A DNA stretch of 64,000 nt from Aromatoleum evansii (GCF_012910805.1 NZ_WTVK01000003.1:62001-126000); one strand, 5' to 3'. Numbered from the stretch's first letter, positions 41,151-52,387 are shown. The notes: generated by a model not told the origin, from the letters alone. Numbers and translations are program-made.

Positions 41151-42844
41151 GCAACGCGAAAATCGATCCCATCCTGCTGTCCGTGTACGCCCGGACCTTC
41201 CGCTCGATCACCGACGAGATGAGCATCTCGATGGAGCAGACGACGCGTTCGCCGATCCTGTGCGAGGCTAAGGACTACGTGACGGGCCTCTACGACGGCG
41301 ACGGCAACATGCTCGAGCAGACCGAGAACCTGCCGATCCTCGCGTTCTCGCTGGCGCCGGTGTGCAAGTACATCAAGGACTACTTCGGCGACGAGATCTA
41401 TCCCGGCGACGTGATCTTCCACAACGACGTGTTCAGCCTGGGCAACCAGAACAACGACGTCGCGGTGTTCAAGCCGGTGTTTTTCGAAGGCCAGCTCGTC
41501 GCCTGGACCGCGGTCAAGGGCCACCAGGCCGACATCGGCGGCAACGTCGCCGGCGGCTACAACCCGAACGCGGTCGAGGTGTGGCAGGAGGCGCTGCGCA
41601 TCCCGCCGGTGAAGGTCGTCGAGAAAGGAAAGCTGCGCAAGGACGTGTGGAACCTGATCTTCGCCAACGTGCGGCTCGACATCGTGCAGCACGACATGAA
41701 GGCCGAGATGGGGGCCTGCACCGTAGGCGAGCGGCGCTTTCTCGAGCTGATCTCGAAGTACGGCGTGGCGAGCTACGACGCGCACAAGCAGGCACTGTTC
41801 GACGCCACCCGCCGGATGATGGAGGCCGAGATCGCGAAGATCCCGAACGGCCGCTACTCGGGCGAGGGGCGCGTGTATTACGACGGCCGCCACGTCGGTT
41901 CGGAATTCACGATCCGCGTCGACATCGAGGTGCAGGACAAGGCCATCCGCTTCGACTACTCGCGCACCGATCCGCAGACCAACGGCTTCGTGAACGGCAC
42001 CTTCACGTCGAGCGCGTCGGCCACCATCCTGACCTTGCTGCAGATGGTGAACCCCGACATCCCGCACAACGAGGGCATGGTGCAGCCAATCGAGATCGTG
42101 ATCCCGGAGGGCACGATCCTGAACGCCGCCTACCCGAAGGCGACGACCTTCGGCAACCACCTGTGCCCGCCCAACGCGGACGCGATCCAGCGCGCGCTCG
42201 CGCCGGTGATGCCCGAGCGCGTGACCGCCGGCTGGAACAACCTGCTCGCATCACTTACGACCGGCATCGACCCGAAGACCAACGAGAAATACGTCGACAT
42301 CGGCTTCATGGGCCTCAAGGGCGGCTCGGGCGCGATGCTCGGCACCGACGGCTACGATCACATCGGAATGATCGACGCCTCCGGCGGCGTGCTCGACCAG
42401 GACTACGAGATGTTCGAGCAACAGACGCCGCATCGCCTGATCCGCCACGAACTGCTCGCCGACTCGGCCGGCGCCGGCGAGTGGCGCGGCGGGCTGGGCG
42501 TCGAGACGATCTTCGAGATCGGCTCCAACGACACGCAGCTCGTGACCTTCGGCGACGGCGACTTCGAGCCGGCCTTCGGGCTCTTCGGCGGCGGCGACGG
42601 TGGCCTGAACTTCATCCGCCTGCACTACCCGGACGGGCAGACCGTCGTGCCGAAGAACAAGGACCTGATCACCGGCGTGCCGAAAGGCACCATATACCAT
42701 CAGGTCGCGAGCGGCGGGGGCGGCTACGGCGATCCGAAGCGGCGCGATCGCAAGCTGCTTGCCGAGGAGATCCGCAATGGCGTGATCTCCGAGCAGGCGG
42801 CGCGCGAGCTGTACGGGTACGAGCCGGAAAAGGTTCCGGCATGA
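41147..42844 (+). CDS. iaaE: Hydantoinase/oxoprolinase family subunit B (HyuB)
   Basis: This 565-residue HyuB-type subunit opens with DPILLSVYARTFRSITDEMS and contains IYPGDVIFHNDVFSLGNQNN, TAVKGHQADIGG and the C-terminal SGGGGYGDPKRR signature. An AGGAGG ribosome-binding site precedes it and its start overlaps hyuA. Both subunits together hydrolyse cyclic amides with ATP. In the indoleacetate pathway this is the ring-opening step. Acetone and acetophenone carboxylases share these subunits, but the third carboxylase subunit is absent here. Confidence 0.82.
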   Translation: MSNAKIDPILLSVYARTFRSITDEMSISMEQTTRSPILCEAKDYVTGLYDGDGNMLEQTENLPILAFSLAPVCKYIKDYFGDEIYPGDVIFHNDVFSLGNQNNDVAVFKPVFFEGQLVAWTAVKGHQADIGGNVAGGYNPNAVEVWQEALRIPPVKVVEKGKLRKDVWNLIFANVRLDIVQHDMKAEMGACTVGERRFLELISKYGVASYDAHKQALFDATRRMMEAEIAKIPNGRYSGEGRVYYDGRHVGSEFTIRVDIEVQDKAIRFDYSRTDPQTNGFVNGTFTSSASATILTLLQMVNPDIPHNEGMVQPIEIVIPEGTILNAAYPKATTFGNHLCPPNADAIQRALAPVMPERVTAGWNNLLASLTTGIDPKTNEKYVDIGFMGLKGGSGAMLGTDGYDHIGMIDASGGVLDQDYEMFEQQTPHRLIRHELLADSAGAGEWRGGLGVETIFEIGSNDTQLVTFGDGDFEPAFGLFGGGDGGLNFIRLHYPDGQTVVPKNKDLITGVPKGTIYHQVASGGGGYGDPKRRDRKLLAEEIRNGVISEQAARELYGYEPEKVPA

Positions 42845-43970
42845 ACTTCGATCTCACCGACGAACAACGCGCGATCCAGGACACGTTCGCGCGCTTCTGC
42901 GACGAGCGCATCGCCCCGCAGGCGGCCGCGATCGACGAGGCGCACGCCTTCCCGCGTGCGCTGTTCCGCGAGCTCGCCGAGCTCGGCTTCTTTGGCATGC
43001 GCTATCCCGAATCGGTCGGCGGCACCGGGCTGGCGCTGACCGAGTTCTGTCTCGCGCTGACCGAGGTCGCGCGCGGCTCGATGTCGCTCGCCGGCGCCGT
43101 CGCGATGCAGTCGCTGATGGGGACCAAGTTCCTGCAGCTCCTCGGCAACGCCGACATCATCGAGCGTCTGTTCAAGCCAGCGCTGCGCGGCGACAGGATC
43201 GGCGCGATCTGCATGACCGAGCCGAACGCGGGCTCCGATCTCGAATCGATCGCGACCACTGCGACGAAGGTCGACGGTGGCTACGTGATCAACGGCCAGA
43301 AGACCTGGATCACCTCCGCACCGCTCGCCGACTTCTTCACGGTTTTTGCGCGCGCGGGTGAAGAAAAGAAGCTGACGATCTTCCTCGTCGAGAAGGAGTT
43401 CAGGGGCCTCGTCGTCGGCCGCGAGATCCACAAGATGGGCGTGTGGGCGCTGCCGACCTCGGAAGTGGCCTTCAACGACTGCTTCGTGCCGGACAGCCAC
43501 CGGCTGTCGAAGGAGGAAGGCGACGGCGAGGCGCATCTGAGGAAGACCCTCGCCGAGATCCGCATCATCACCGGCGCGATGGCGCTCGGCGTCGCACGCG
43601 CGGCGCTCGACGAAGCCGTGCGCTACGCCGGCGAGCGCCAGCAGTTCGGCAAGCCGATCAACCGCTTCCAGGCGATCCAGCTCAAGCTCGCGGAGATGGC
43701 GACCGGGCTCGAGGCGGCGACCGCCCTCGTCCACCGCGCCGCATGGCTGTGCGACGCGAAGCGCCCACACCACAAGGAGGCCGCGATGGCGAAGCTGTTC
43801 GCGACCGAGACGGCCGCGTCGATCTGCGATCAGGCCGCGCGCGTGCTCGCGTCCTACGGTTACGCGATGGAGTACCCGGTGCAGCGCTACCTGCGCGACG
43901 TGCGCTTCACGCTGATCGGCGGCGGCACCAGCGAGATCCTCAAACTCGTTATTGCCAAGGAGGTCAGCGC

Positions 43971-43974
<4 letters not shown>
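42841..43974 (+). CDS. iaaF: Acyl-CoA dehydrogenase of the indoleacetate operon
   Basis: This 377-residue FAD-dependent acyl-CoA dehydrogenase has CMTEPNAGSDLESIATTATK, GQKTWITSAPLADFF and GERQQFGKPINRFQAIQLKL. In the pathway it would oxidise 2-aminobenzylmalonyl-CoA, with decarboxylation, to 2-aminocinnamoyl-CoA. At the position where many family members have the catalytic Glu (YEGT), this protein reads IGGGTSEIL, so the base must come from elsewhere, as in the isovaleryl-CoA type. Overlaps both neighbours by ATGA. Symbol by recalled gene order. Confidence 0.8.
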
Positions 43975-44371
<397 letters not shown>

Positions 44372-44375
<4 letters not shown>

Positions 44376-45985
44376 ACGACCGCGCCCAGCCGACGCTCAA
44401 GCGCGTCATCAACGAATCCGGGCTCGAGGTCCAGCCGCTCTACACCGCCGAGGACGTCGCGGCGAGCGGCGGCGACGCGATGATCGGCCAGCCCGGCGAA
44501 TATCCCTTCACCCGCGGCATCCATCGCGAGATGTACCGCAAACAGCCGTGGACGATGCGGCAGTACGCAGGCTTCGGCAATCCGTCCGACACCAACCAGC
44601 GCTTCAAGTACCTGATCGCGAACGGCCAGACGGGCCTCAACGTCGCCTTCGATCTGCCGACGCAGATCGGCCTCGACTCGGACGACCCGCTCGCCCAGGG
44701 CGAGATCGGCCGCGTGGGCATGTCGGTCGACACCCTGCGCGATTTCGAGATCGCGTTCGACGGCATCGACCTCGACAAGATCACCGTGTCGATGACGATC
44801 AACGGTGCCGCGGCAATCGCGATCGCGATGTATCTCGCGATGGCCGAGAAGCGCGGCTACGACGTGAAGCAGCTGCGCGGCACCGCGCAGAACGACATCC
44901 TGAAGGAGTTCATCGGTCGCGGCACGTGGATCTTCCCGGTCGAACCGTCGATCAAGCTCGTCGGCGACACCATCGAGTACTGCGCGGAGCACGCGCCCAA
45001 GTACAGCCCGGTGTCGGTGTGCGGCTACCACATCCGCGAATCGGGCGCGACGCCGGCGGAGGAGATGGCCTACGCCTTCTGCATCGCCCGCGCCTATGCC
45101 GACGAGGTGATCGCGCGGGGACTTCACGTCGACGAGTTCGCCGGGCGGCTGTCGTACAACTTCAACATCTTCGGCAACCTCTTCGAGCAGGTCTGCAAGT
45201 TCCGCGCGGGGCGCAGCCTGTGGGCCAAGATCATGAAGGAGGAGTACAAGGCCGAAAAACCGGGCTCGATGTGGCTGCGCATGATCGCGGCGGGCGGCGG
45301 CGGCGGGCTCACCTTCGAGCAGCCCGAGCTCAACATCGTGCGCGGCGCCTACTACGCGCTGATCAGCGCGCTGTCGGGCACGCAGACGATGGCGCTGTGC
45401 TCGTACGACGAGGCCTACACGATCCCGACCGAGTATTCGGCTCGCATCTCGCTGCGCACGATGCAGATCCTCATCGCCGAGATGGGTCTCACCGAGACGG
45501 TCGACCCGCTCGGCGGCTCGTACTACGTCGAGACGATGACGAACCAGATGCGCGAGAAGATGGAGCAGATCATCGCCGAGACCGACGCGCAGGGCGGCAT
45601 CGTCAAGCTCGTGTCCGAAGGCGCGATCCAGGCGAAGGTGTCCGCGCAGGCTTACAAGATGCAGCGCGACATCGAGAGCGGCGAGTTCCCGAAGGTCGGC
45701 GTCAACTGCTACCGCAACGACCAGGAAGACGAGCATCCGGTCGAATTCCACCCCTACAACGAGGACGACGCGCGCGTGCAGATCGAGTCGCTGAACCGCG
45801 TGCGCGCCGAGCGCGATGCGGAGCGGGTGACTCGTGCGCTCGCCGCGGTGTGCGATGCGGCGCGGGCGGGCGCCAACGTCATGCCGGCGATCGTCGAGGC
45901 GGTGAAGGCCTACGCGAGCGTCGGGGAGATCACGCAGGAACTGGTGAAAGTGTTCGGACGGTACCAGGAACCGATCCGCTTCTGA
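44372..45985 (+). CDS. iaaG: B12-dependent acyl-CoA mutase, large substrate-binding subunit
   Basis: This 537-residue TIM-barrel subunit of the methylmalonyl-CoA mutase family has YPFTRGIHREMYRKQPWTMR and QYAGFGNPSDTNQRFKYL, GLNVAFDLPTQIGLDSDDPL, GTAQNDILKEFIGRGTWIF and CGYHIRESGATPAEEMAYAF. The position of the substrate-carboxylate Arg of methylmalonyl-CoA mutase (PQPSMR) reads PVEPSIK here, i.e. Lys. The pathway needs a mutase that turns (2-aminophenyl)succinyl-CoA into 2-aminobenzylmalonyl-CoA, and this fits. No MeaB-type chaperone gene is adjacent. Symbol assignment within the pair is tentative. Confidence 0.85.
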
Positions 45986-45995
45986 GGAACGATCA

Positions 45996-46862
45996 ATGAC
46001 AGCAATCGAAAGATATGCCGCGCCGCAGAACCTCGACGAGGCGCTCGGCATCCTGCAGCAGGGCGAGGTGACGATACTGGCGGGCGGCACCGACCTGATG
46101 CCGCAGACGAAAGCCGGGCGCATCGCGTTCAAGCCGACGCTGATGAACATCGGCCGCATCGCGGGGCTGAAGGGCGTCACGCTCGACGGCGAGCACCTGC
46201 GCATCGGCGCGCTCACCACGATCAGCGAACTCCTCCGCGATCCGCTCGTCGCGCAGCACGCGGCGGTGCTCGCCGAGGCCTGCGATCACTTCGCGAGCGA
46301 CCAGATCCGCAACGCCGGCACGCTCGGCGGCAACATCAACAACGCCTCGCCCGCGGGCGACACGCTGGTGCCACTGATCGTGCTCGACGCGGAAGTCGAG
46401 CTCGCATCGAAGCCGAACGGCTCGGTCGCGACGCGCCGCATGCCGCTCGCCGAGTTCTTCACCGGCCCGGGCAGGACGAAGCGCGCGGCGAACGAGTTGC
46501 TGACCGCCGTGCGCATCCCGCTGCCGAAACCGGGTCACGTCGCGCGCTTCTACAAATTCGGCACGCGCCCCGCGCTGGACATTTCGACGATCTCGATCGG
46601 CATTGCCGGCATCAAGCGCGACGGCGCGCTCACCGACACCCGCGTCGCCTTCGGCGCAGTCGCCCCGACGCCGGTCCGCGCCCCGCGCACCGAGGCCGCG
46701 CTCGAAGGCCGCCGCCTCGACGCCGCAGCCATCGAGGCCGCCGCCGACGCCGCCCGCGACGAGGTGAACCCGATCGACGACGTGCGCGCCAGCGCGTGGT
46801 ACCGCAAGGAACTGATCCACAACATGACCAGAAGGATGCTCGACCATGTTGCTCACGCATGA
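45996..46862 (+). CDS. Molybdenum hydroxylase, FAD-binding subunit
   Basis: This 288-residue medium subunit of the xanthine dehydrogenase/CO dehydrogenase family has FAD contacts TILAGGTDLMPQTKAGR and the NAGTLGGNINNASPAGDT motif. It overlaps the iron-sulfur subunit gene by 17 bases. Electrons from the molybdenum site pass through the 2Fe-2S subunit to this FAD and on to an acceptor. No 4Fe-4S insertion typical of 4-hydroxybenzoyl-CoA reductase beta subunit was seen. In the indoleacetate pathway the complex hydroxylates C2 of the pyrrole ring using water. Confidence 0.88.
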   Translation: MTAIERYAAPQNLDEALGILQQGEVTILAGGTDLMPQTKAGRIAFKPTLMNIGRIAGLKGVTLDGEHLRIGALTTISELLRDPLVAQHAAVLAEACDHFASDQIRNAGTLGGNINNASPAGDTLVPLIVLDAEVELASKPNGSVATRRMPLAEFFTGPGRTKRAANELLTAVRIPLPKPGHVARFYKFGTRPALDISTISIGIAGIKRDGALTDTRVAFGAVAPTPVRAPRTEAALEGRRLDAAAIEAAADAARDEVNPIDDVRASAWYRKELIHNMTRRMLDHVAHA

Positions 46863-47319
46863 CATCGAATTCACGCTGAACGGCGTCACGAAAAAGCTCA
46901 CCATCGACGTCACGATGAACGCACTCGACATGCTGCGCGACGTCGTCGGCCTGACCGGCACGAAGTACGGCTGCGGCGAGGGTGAGTGCGGCGCATGCAC
47001 GATCCGCGTCGATGGCGAGACGCGCAATTCCTGCCTGATGTTCGCCGTCGATTTCGACGGCCGCGACATCGTCACGATCGAGGGCCTCGCCGCCGACCCG
47101 AAGGCTGATGCCCTGCGGGAGTCCTTCGTCGAGCACGGCGCGGTGCAGTGCGGCTTCTGCACGCCGGGCATGGTGATGCAGGCGTCCCACATCCTCGACA
47201 CGCACCCGGATGCCGATGCCGAGACCATCAAGCGCGGCCTCGAAGGCAACCTGTGCCGCTGCACCGGCTACAAGAAGATCGTCGACGCGGTCGAGTCCGC
47301 GTGCTGCGGCGGGCGATGA
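46846..47319 (+). CDS. Molybdenum hydroxylase, 2Fe-2S subunit
   Basis: The 157-residue small subunit has the plant-type 2Fe-2S motif YGCGEGECGACTIRVDGE followed by a late Cys (RNSC), and the second cluster motif CGFCTPGM with CRCTGYKK. It relays electrons between the molybdopterin and FAD subunits. The start at 46846 (MLLTHDIEFTLNG) overlaps the FAD gene, a common arrangement in these operons. All eight cluster cysteines are present. Confidence 0.92.
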   Translation: MLLTHDIEFTLNGVTKKLTIDVTMNALDMLRDVVGLTGTKYGCGEGECGACTIRVDGETRNSCLMFAVDFDGRDIVTIEGLAADPKADALRESFVEHGAVQCGFCTPGMVMQASHILDTHPDADAETIKRGLEGNLCRCTGYKKIVDAVESACCGGR

Positions 47320-47332
47320 GGAGAACGATGGT

Positions 47333-49741
47333 ATGAACGTCGCTGAAAAACCCGTGATCGCCCCCGACTCCCTGATCGGCCAGCGCATCCAGAAGAAGGA
47401 CGCGCCCGAGAAAGCCGCCGGCAAGACGCGCTACATCCAGGACATGGTCGTGCCGGGCATGCTGCACGCGAAGATCCTGCGCTCGTCGCGCGTGCATGCC
47501 AGGATCAAGAGCATCGACACCTCGGCCGCAAAGGCGCTGCCGGGCGTGCATGTCGTCCTCACCGCGGCCGACGTGCCGGACCAGCAGCCGATCGGCGTCG
47601 CGCGCGACCACCTGCCACTGAAGGGCGAACGCGTGCGCAGCCAGCGCGACGAGATCGCCGCGGTCGCCGCCGACAGCGAGGAGATCGCCGAGGCGGCGCT
47701 GAAATTGATCCGCGTCGAATACGAGGACCTCCCCGTCATCGCCACGCCCGAGGACGCGATCAAGCCCGGCGCGCCGCTGATCCACCCTGCCCCGCTCGAC
47801 GCCGACGGCCGCCCGCAGGCGCTGCCGCCCAAGACGCCGATCGCGTTCGCCGGCAAGGCGGACAACATCGCGATGCGCTTCGACTACACGCACGGCGACA
47901 TCGCGCAGGCCGAAGCCGAGTCCGACGTGGTCGTCGAGGACACCTTCCAGCTGCATTACGTAACGCACTGCTGCATGGGCGTGTCGGGTGTCATCGCCGA
48001 GTTCGATGCCTCCGGCAACCTGCTGATGTACTCGAACACGCAGGTGCCCTTCCTGCACAAGCGTGAATTCGCCGAGTACCTGAACATCGACCCGAGCCGC
48101 GTGCGCATCATTCAGCCGCCGATCGGCGGCGGCTTCGGCTCCAAGCTCGACATCTACCCCTTCGAGGTCATCTGCATCTTCCTCGCGCGCGCTGCGAAGC
48201 GCCCGGTGAAGATGGTCTTTACACGCGAGGAAGAGTTCCTCGCCTCGCCCACGCGCCAACCGGTGCTGCTGACGCTGCGTTCGGGCTGCAAGAAGGACGG
48301 CACGCTGACCTTCCGCCAGGTGCATACGCTGCACGACAACGGCGCCTACACGTCGTGGGGCGCGACGACGCCCTTCGTGATGATGCAAACCTTCTCGTCG
48401 CTGTACCGCGTGCCGGCCTGCGACTACCACACGACGGTGGTCTACACGAACAACCCCTACGCCGGCTCCTTCCGCGGCTACGGCAACCTGCAGGCGACCT
48501 TCGCCATCGAGCAGCACATGGACATGCTGGCCGAGAAGATCGGCATGGACCCGCTCGATTTCCGCCTGATGAACGCGCAGGACGCGGGCGAAGTCACCGG
48601 CCAGGGCATGACGTTCAAGAGCTGCGGCTTCAAGGAATGCCTGACGACCGCGGCCGAGCGCAGCGAATACCGGAAGAAGCACGCCGACAACCTCGCCAAC
48701 CGCGACGCACCCGGACCGGTGAAGCGCGGCATCGGCATCGCGTCAATGCTGCACGTTGGCGGCGGCGCGAAGATCTATCCGTCGGACGGCTGCGGCACCA
48801 TCCTGAAGCTCGACGACTTCGCGAACGTCACGCTGATCACCGGCGCCTCCGAAATCGGCCAGGGCTCGGAGACCGTGCTGTCGCAGCTCGTCTGCGAGGA
48901 GCTGGGGCTGCCGATCTCCGCGGTCACCGTCGTCAATAACGACACCGCGATCACGCCGTGGGACGTCGGCGTGCATGCGAGCCGCACCACCTTCATCGCC
49001 GGCAATTCGGCGATCGGTGCCGCGCGCAAGGCGAAGGCGAAGATCCTCGCAGCCGCAGCAAAGAAGCACGGCTGCGACGAGGTGGAACTGGATCTGCGCG
49101 GCGGCTTTGTCATCCGGGCCGATTCGGGCGAGCCGCTCGTCGAGCTCGCGCGCCTGATGCGCAACCTGCACTTCTCCGACAAGGCCGAGCTCGTCATGAC
49201 GACCTTCTACTACGAGCCGCCGAGCGTGCATCAGGACAAGGCCTTCAAGGGCGACGTGTCGGCCGCCTACGCGTGGGCGGCGCAGGTCGTCGAAGTCGAG
49301 GTCGACACCGACACCGGCATCGTGAAGATGACGAAGGTCACCGGCACCCACGACGTCGGCCGCGTGCTCAACCGCCTCGGCCTCGAAGGGCAGATCGAAG
49401 GCGGCGTCGTCATGGGCCAGGGCTACGCGCTGACCGAGAACCTGATCGTCGAGAACGGCATCACCCGCAACCCGAACTTTCGCGACTACAAGCTCGTGAC
49501 CGCACCCGAGATCCCCGAGATGGACATCACCTTCGTCGAGTCGATGGACGGCGAAGGTCCGCAGGGCGCCAAGGGCGTCGGCGAGGCGCCGGCGATCTGC
49601 ATCGCCGCGGCGGCCGCGAACGCGATCTACAACGCGACGGGGGTGCGCATCTTCGCCCTGCCCTTCACGCCGGAAGCGGTGTACCGGGCCTTGCGCGGCG
49701 CGGCGCCGAAACCCCATTGGCAAGCGTGGAAACCGGAATGA
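47333..49741 (+). CDS. Molybdenum hydroxylase, molybdopterin-binding large subunit
   Basis: The 802-residue catalytic subunit belongs to the xanthine dehydrogenase family. It contains [57 protein letters not shown] and the catalytic glutamate in [13 protein letters not shown]. It most likely carries out water-dependent hydroxylation of indoleacetate, or indoleacetyl-CoA, at C2 to the 2-oxo form. Preceding AGGAGA supports the start. Its stop codon overlaps the CoA-transferase start. Full length for the family; the fragment at 24,190 is from a different member. Confidence 0.9.
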   Translation: MNVAEKPVIAPDSLIGQRIQKKDAPEKAAGKTRYIQDMVVPGMLHAKILRSSRVHARIKSIDTSAAKALPGVHVVLTAADVPDQQPIGVARDHLPLKGERVRSQRDEIAAVAADSEEIAEAALKLIRVEYEDLPVIATPEDAIKPGAPLIHPAPLDADGRPQALPPKTPIAFAGKADNIAMRFDYTHGDIAQAEAESDVVVEDTFQLHYVTHCCMGVSGVIAEFDASGNLLMYSNTQVPFLHKREFAEYLNIDPSRVRIIQPPIGGGFGSKLDIYPFEVICIFLARAAKRPVKMVFTREEEFLASPTRQPVLLTLRSGCKKDGTLTFRQVHTLHDNGAYTSWGATTPFVMMQTFSSLYRVPACDYHTTVVYTNNPYAGSFRGYGNLQATFAIEQHMDMLAEKIGMDPLDFRLMNAQDAGEVTGQGMTFKSCGFKECLTTAAERSEYRKKHADNLANRDAPGPVKRGIGIASMLHVGGGAKIYPSDGCGTILKLDDFANVTLITGASEIGQGSETVLSQLVCEELGLPISAVTVVNNDTAITPWDVGVHASRTTFIAGNSAIGAARKAKAKILAAAAKKHGCDEVELDLRGGFVIRADSGEPLVELARLMRNLHFSDKAELVMTTFYYEPPSVHQDKAFKGDVSAAYAWAAQVVEVEVDTDTGIVKMTKVTGTHDVGRVLNRLGLEGQIEGGVVMGQGYALTENLIVENGITRNPNFRDYKLVTAPEIPEMDITFVESMDGEGPQGAKGVGEAPAICIAAAAANAIYNATGVRIFALPFTPEAVYRALRGAAPKPHWQAWKPE

Positions 49742-50961
49742 AGCGGCGCACCGTACTCTCGATGGAGCAGGCGTTGTCGATGCCCTATGCGACGCTGCGC
49801 TTCGCCCAGCTCGGCTGGCGCGTGATCCGCCTCGAATCGACGCCGGCCTGCGACGGCCTGCCCGGCGATCCCAACCGCTACATCGGCGGCAAGGTCGCGG
49901 ACGACGACCGACGCACCTACTTCATCGCGCCCAACGTCGGCAAGGAAGCGATCGCGCTCAACCTCAAGGAACCCGACGGCCAGGCGCTGTTGAGGCGCCT
50001 CCTCGTCGAGCTCGACGTCGACGTGTTCTGCTGCAACACGGTGCCGCGCCGCTACAAGCAGCTCGGCATCGACTACGCAACGCTCGCCGCGGCGAAGCCC
50101 GACCTGATCTGGGCGGGCATCTCGGCGATGGGCCCGGACTACCCGGATGCGCCCGGCTACGATCCGGTGATCCAGGCGATGGCGGGCTACATGGAGCTCA
50201 CCGGCGCCGCCGACGGGCCGCCGACGCTGGCAGGCGTGCCGATCATCGACCTCAAGGCGGGTGACGAGGTCTACGCGAATGTGATGATGGCGCTGCTCGA
50301 ACGCGCCGAGAGCGGCAAGGGCACGCGCATCGACGTGTCGATGCTGCAGGCCGCCGCCTCGTGGCTGATCACGACGCTGCCGCTGCTCGATTTCGACTGC
50401 CAGCCGTCCGAGATCACGCGCTGTGGCAACGAGCACCGCAAGTTCATCCCGACGAACGTCTATCCGACCGCCGACGGATTCATCTACATGGCGATCGGCA
50501 GCGACGTGCAGTGGAAGCGCCTGTGCGAGATCCCGAAGTTCGCGTCGATCGGCAGCGCCACGCGCACGACGAACGAAGGTCGCCACCGCGAGCGCGACGC
50601 GATCCACCGCGACGTCGCAGGGGTCACGCAGCGTTATCCGACCGCCGAGATCGTCGCGGACTTCCGCGACGCGACGATCCCGCACGCGCCGATCCACGAC
50701 ATCCCCGCCGTACGCGACATGGAGGCGCTCCGGCGGCGGCTGACGACCACGCGCATGCCCGGCGGCAAGCTCGTGCACATGCAGCCGATGGCGGTCGACG
50801 TCGCCGGTACCGATGGCGGCGAGCTGCCCTTTGCTACCGATGGCGGCGAGCTGCCCTTTGCACCACGTTACGGCCAGCACACGGATGCCGTGCTGCGCGA
50901 GGCCGGTTGCAGCGAGGACGAGATCGCGCTGCTGCACTCACGCGGAATCGTCGCGGGCTGA
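49738..50961 (+). CDS. iaaL: Family III (CaiB/BaiF) CoA-transferase, probable (2-aminophenyl)succinyl-CoA transferase
   Basis: This 407-residue CoA-transferase has [18 protein letters not shown] at the N-terminus, the central catalytic region [20 protein letters not shown] with the Asp nucleophile, and a C-terminal [15 protein letters not shown]. The A. aromaticum enzyme IaaL, at the matching operon position, transfers CoA to phenylsuccinate-type acids. It overlaps the large molybdenum subunit gene by ATGA. Near the C-terminus a 27-base unit is duplicated in tandem, adding nine residues (TDGGELPFA twice). Confidence 0.82.
   Translation: MKRRTVLSMEQALSMPYATLRFAQLGWRVIRLESTPACDGLPGDPNRYIGGKVADDDRRTYFIAPNVGKEAIALNLKEPDGQALLRRLLVELDVDVFCCNTVPRRYKQLGIDYATLAAAKPDLIWAGISAMGPDYPDAPGYDPVIQAMAGYMELTGAADGPPTLAGVPIIDLKAGDEVYANVMMALLERAESGKGTRIDVSMLQAAASWLITTLPLLDFDCQPSEITRCGNEHRKFIPTNVYPTADGFIYMAIGSDVQWKRLCEIPKFASIGSATRTTNEGRHRERDAIHRDVAGVTQRYPTAEIVADFRDATIPHAPIHDIPAVRDMEALRRRLTTTRMPGGKLVHMQPMAVDVAGTDGGELPFATDGGELPFAPRYGQHTDAVLREAGCSEDEIALLHSRGIVAG
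50808..50861 (+). repeat. In-frame tandem duplication of 27 bases in the CoA-transferase gene
   Basis: Bases 50808-50834 and 50835-50861 are identical. The duplication encodes TDGGELPFA twice in a surface-like loop near the C-terminus, without disturbing the frame. Perfect identity points to a recent slippage event. Confidence 0.95.
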
Positions 50962-50982
50962 CAGGAGGCGCCCAAGCGTCAC

Positions 50983-51009
50983 GCGGCGCCCCACCGGGAG
51001 GGGCGCCGC
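50983..51009 (+). terminator. Strong hairpin between iaaL and the ABC binding-protein gene
   Basis: A 10-base-pair GC-rich stem (50983-50992 with 51000-51009) with a 7-base loop is followed by TTTCG. It lies 22 bases after the CoA-transferase stop. It can act as a terminator, an attenuator, or an mRNA end that separates expression of the enzymes and the binding protein. Confidence 0.55.
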
Positions 51010-51118
51010 TTTCGATTCACGAACCCCGGAAACCATCGACGGCGAGAGGAGCGCGCGGACCCGATCCGCACGCGCGACCAGAGGTCCTTGTGGTGCACAC
51101 CGTAGGAGACATCAGAAC

Positions 51119-52267
51119 ATGAAGATGCTTGGCATTCGATTGGCGCTGTCCGGACTCGTCCTGGCGGCATCGCTGTCCGCAAACGCGCAGGTGAAGATCG
51201 GCGTGGTGTCGTCGGCGACCGGCCCGACCGCGCTGGTCGGCATTCCGCAGAAGAACACGGTGGCGCTGCTGCCGGCGAAGATCGGCGATCTCAGCGTCGA
51301 GTACATCCCGCTCGATGACGCGAGCGATCCCACCGCCTCCGTCACCGCCGTGAAGAAGCTGATCTCTGAGCAGAACGTCGATGCGATCATCGGCCCCTCC
51401 GGCTCGCCCAACGCGATGGGCGTGATCCAGTTCGTCGCCGATGCGGGCGTGCCGCTGCTCGCGCCGGTGGGCACCGCCGCCGTCGTGACGCCCATGGACG
51501 ACAAGAAGAAGTGGGTCTTCAAGACCACCCAGAACGACGACATCATCGCGACGGCGCTGGTCGAGCACATGGTGAAGTCCGGGGTGAAGACGCTCGGCTT
51601 CATCGGCGTCGGCGACCCCTACGGCGAGAACTGGTACAAGGTGTTCTCGGCGCTCGCCGAGAAGAATGGCATGAAGATCGTCGCCAATGAGCGCTTCCAG
51701 CGCCAGGACGCATCGGTCACCGGCCAGAGCCTGAAGATCATCGGCGCCAAGCCCGACGCGGTGCTCGTCGCCGCCGCCGGCGGCCCGGCGGTGCTGCCGC
51801 AGACCACGCTCGTCGAGCAGGGCTACAAGGGCCAGATCTACCAGACCCACGGCGCCGCCCTGCCCGACTTCCTCAAGCTCGGCGGCAAGAAGGTCGAGGG
51901 CACGATCCTCGCCGCGAGCCTGATGCTGGTGCTGCCCGAGATCGCCGACAGCCATCCGTCGAAGAAGATCGCCGCCGACTACATCGCCGCGTATGAGAAG
52001 GCCCATGGCACCAAGCCCGCGACCTTCGGCGCCAACGTCTTCGACGCCGGCCTGCTGCTGCAGCAGGCGATCCCCGCTGCGGCGAAGGTCGCCAAACCCG
52101 GCACCAGGGAGTTCCGCGCGGCGCTGCGCGACAGCCTCGAGCAGACCCGTGAGCTCGTCGGCACCCAGGGCGTCTACAACATGAGCACGACCGACCACAG
52201 CGGCTTCGACGAGCGCGGACGCGTGCTGATCGCCGTCAGGGACGGCAACTGGACGCTGGCGAAGTAA
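51119..52267 (+). CDS. Branched-chain amino acid-type ABC transporter substrate-binding protein
   Basis: The 382-residue periplasmic protein has a signal peptide (MKMLGIRLALSGLVLAASLS) and the type I binding fold of the Leu/Ile/Val family: VKIGVVSSATGPTALVGIPQ, AIIGPSGSPNAMGVIQFVAD and GDPYGENWYKVFSAL. In aromatic-degradation clusters such proteins bind aromatic acids. It is the last gene of the plus-strand operon and could capture indoleacetate. No permease or ATPase genes lie nearby, so it must use components encoded elsewhere. Confidence 0.9.
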   Translation: MKMLGIRLALSGLVLAASLSANAQVKIGVVSSATGPTALVGIPQKNTVALLPAKIGDLSVEYIPLDDASDPTASVTAVKKLISEQNVDAIIGPSGSPNAMGVIQFVADAGVPLLAPVGTAAVVTPMDDKKKWVFKTTQNDDIIATALVEHMVKSGVKTLGFIGVGDPYGENWYKVFSALAEKNGMKIVANERFQRQDASVTGQSLKIIGAKPDAVLVAAAGGPAVLPQTTLVEQGYKGQIYQTHGAALPDFLKLGGKKVEGTILAASLMLVLPEIADSHPSKKIAADYIAAYEKAHGTKPATFGANVFDAGLLLQQAIPAAAKVAKPGTREFRAALRDSLEQTRELVGTQGVYNMSTTDHSGFDERGRVLIAVRDGNWTLAK

Positions 52268-52289
52268 GCCGCGAATCGGTCGTCGCATA

Positions 52290-52387
52290 ACCCGTAGGGC
52301 GGAAAAGCGCAGCGTCTTCCGCCGAATGCCGCCCGTCGTGCACCGCCATGCGGCGGATAACGCCTTCGGCTCATCCGCCCTACGGGT
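52290..52387. repeat. Palindromic REP-like element between convergent operons
   Basis: Perfect 14-base inverted arms (ACCCGTAGGGCGGA at 52290-52303 and its complement at 52374-52387) enclose about 70 bases that contain further imperfect inverted repeats around GGCGGATAACGCC. Elements starting GTAGGGCGGA are widespread in intergenic DNA of beta- and gammaproteobacteria. It lies between the ends of the two convergent catabolic operons. Confidence 0.8.

Noticed and set aside
46846-49741. 4-hydroxybenzoyl-CoA reductase
   Set aside because: The subunit types match the family, but the FAD subunit lacks the visible 4Fe-4S loop of that enzyme and the gene context is indoleacetate degradation.
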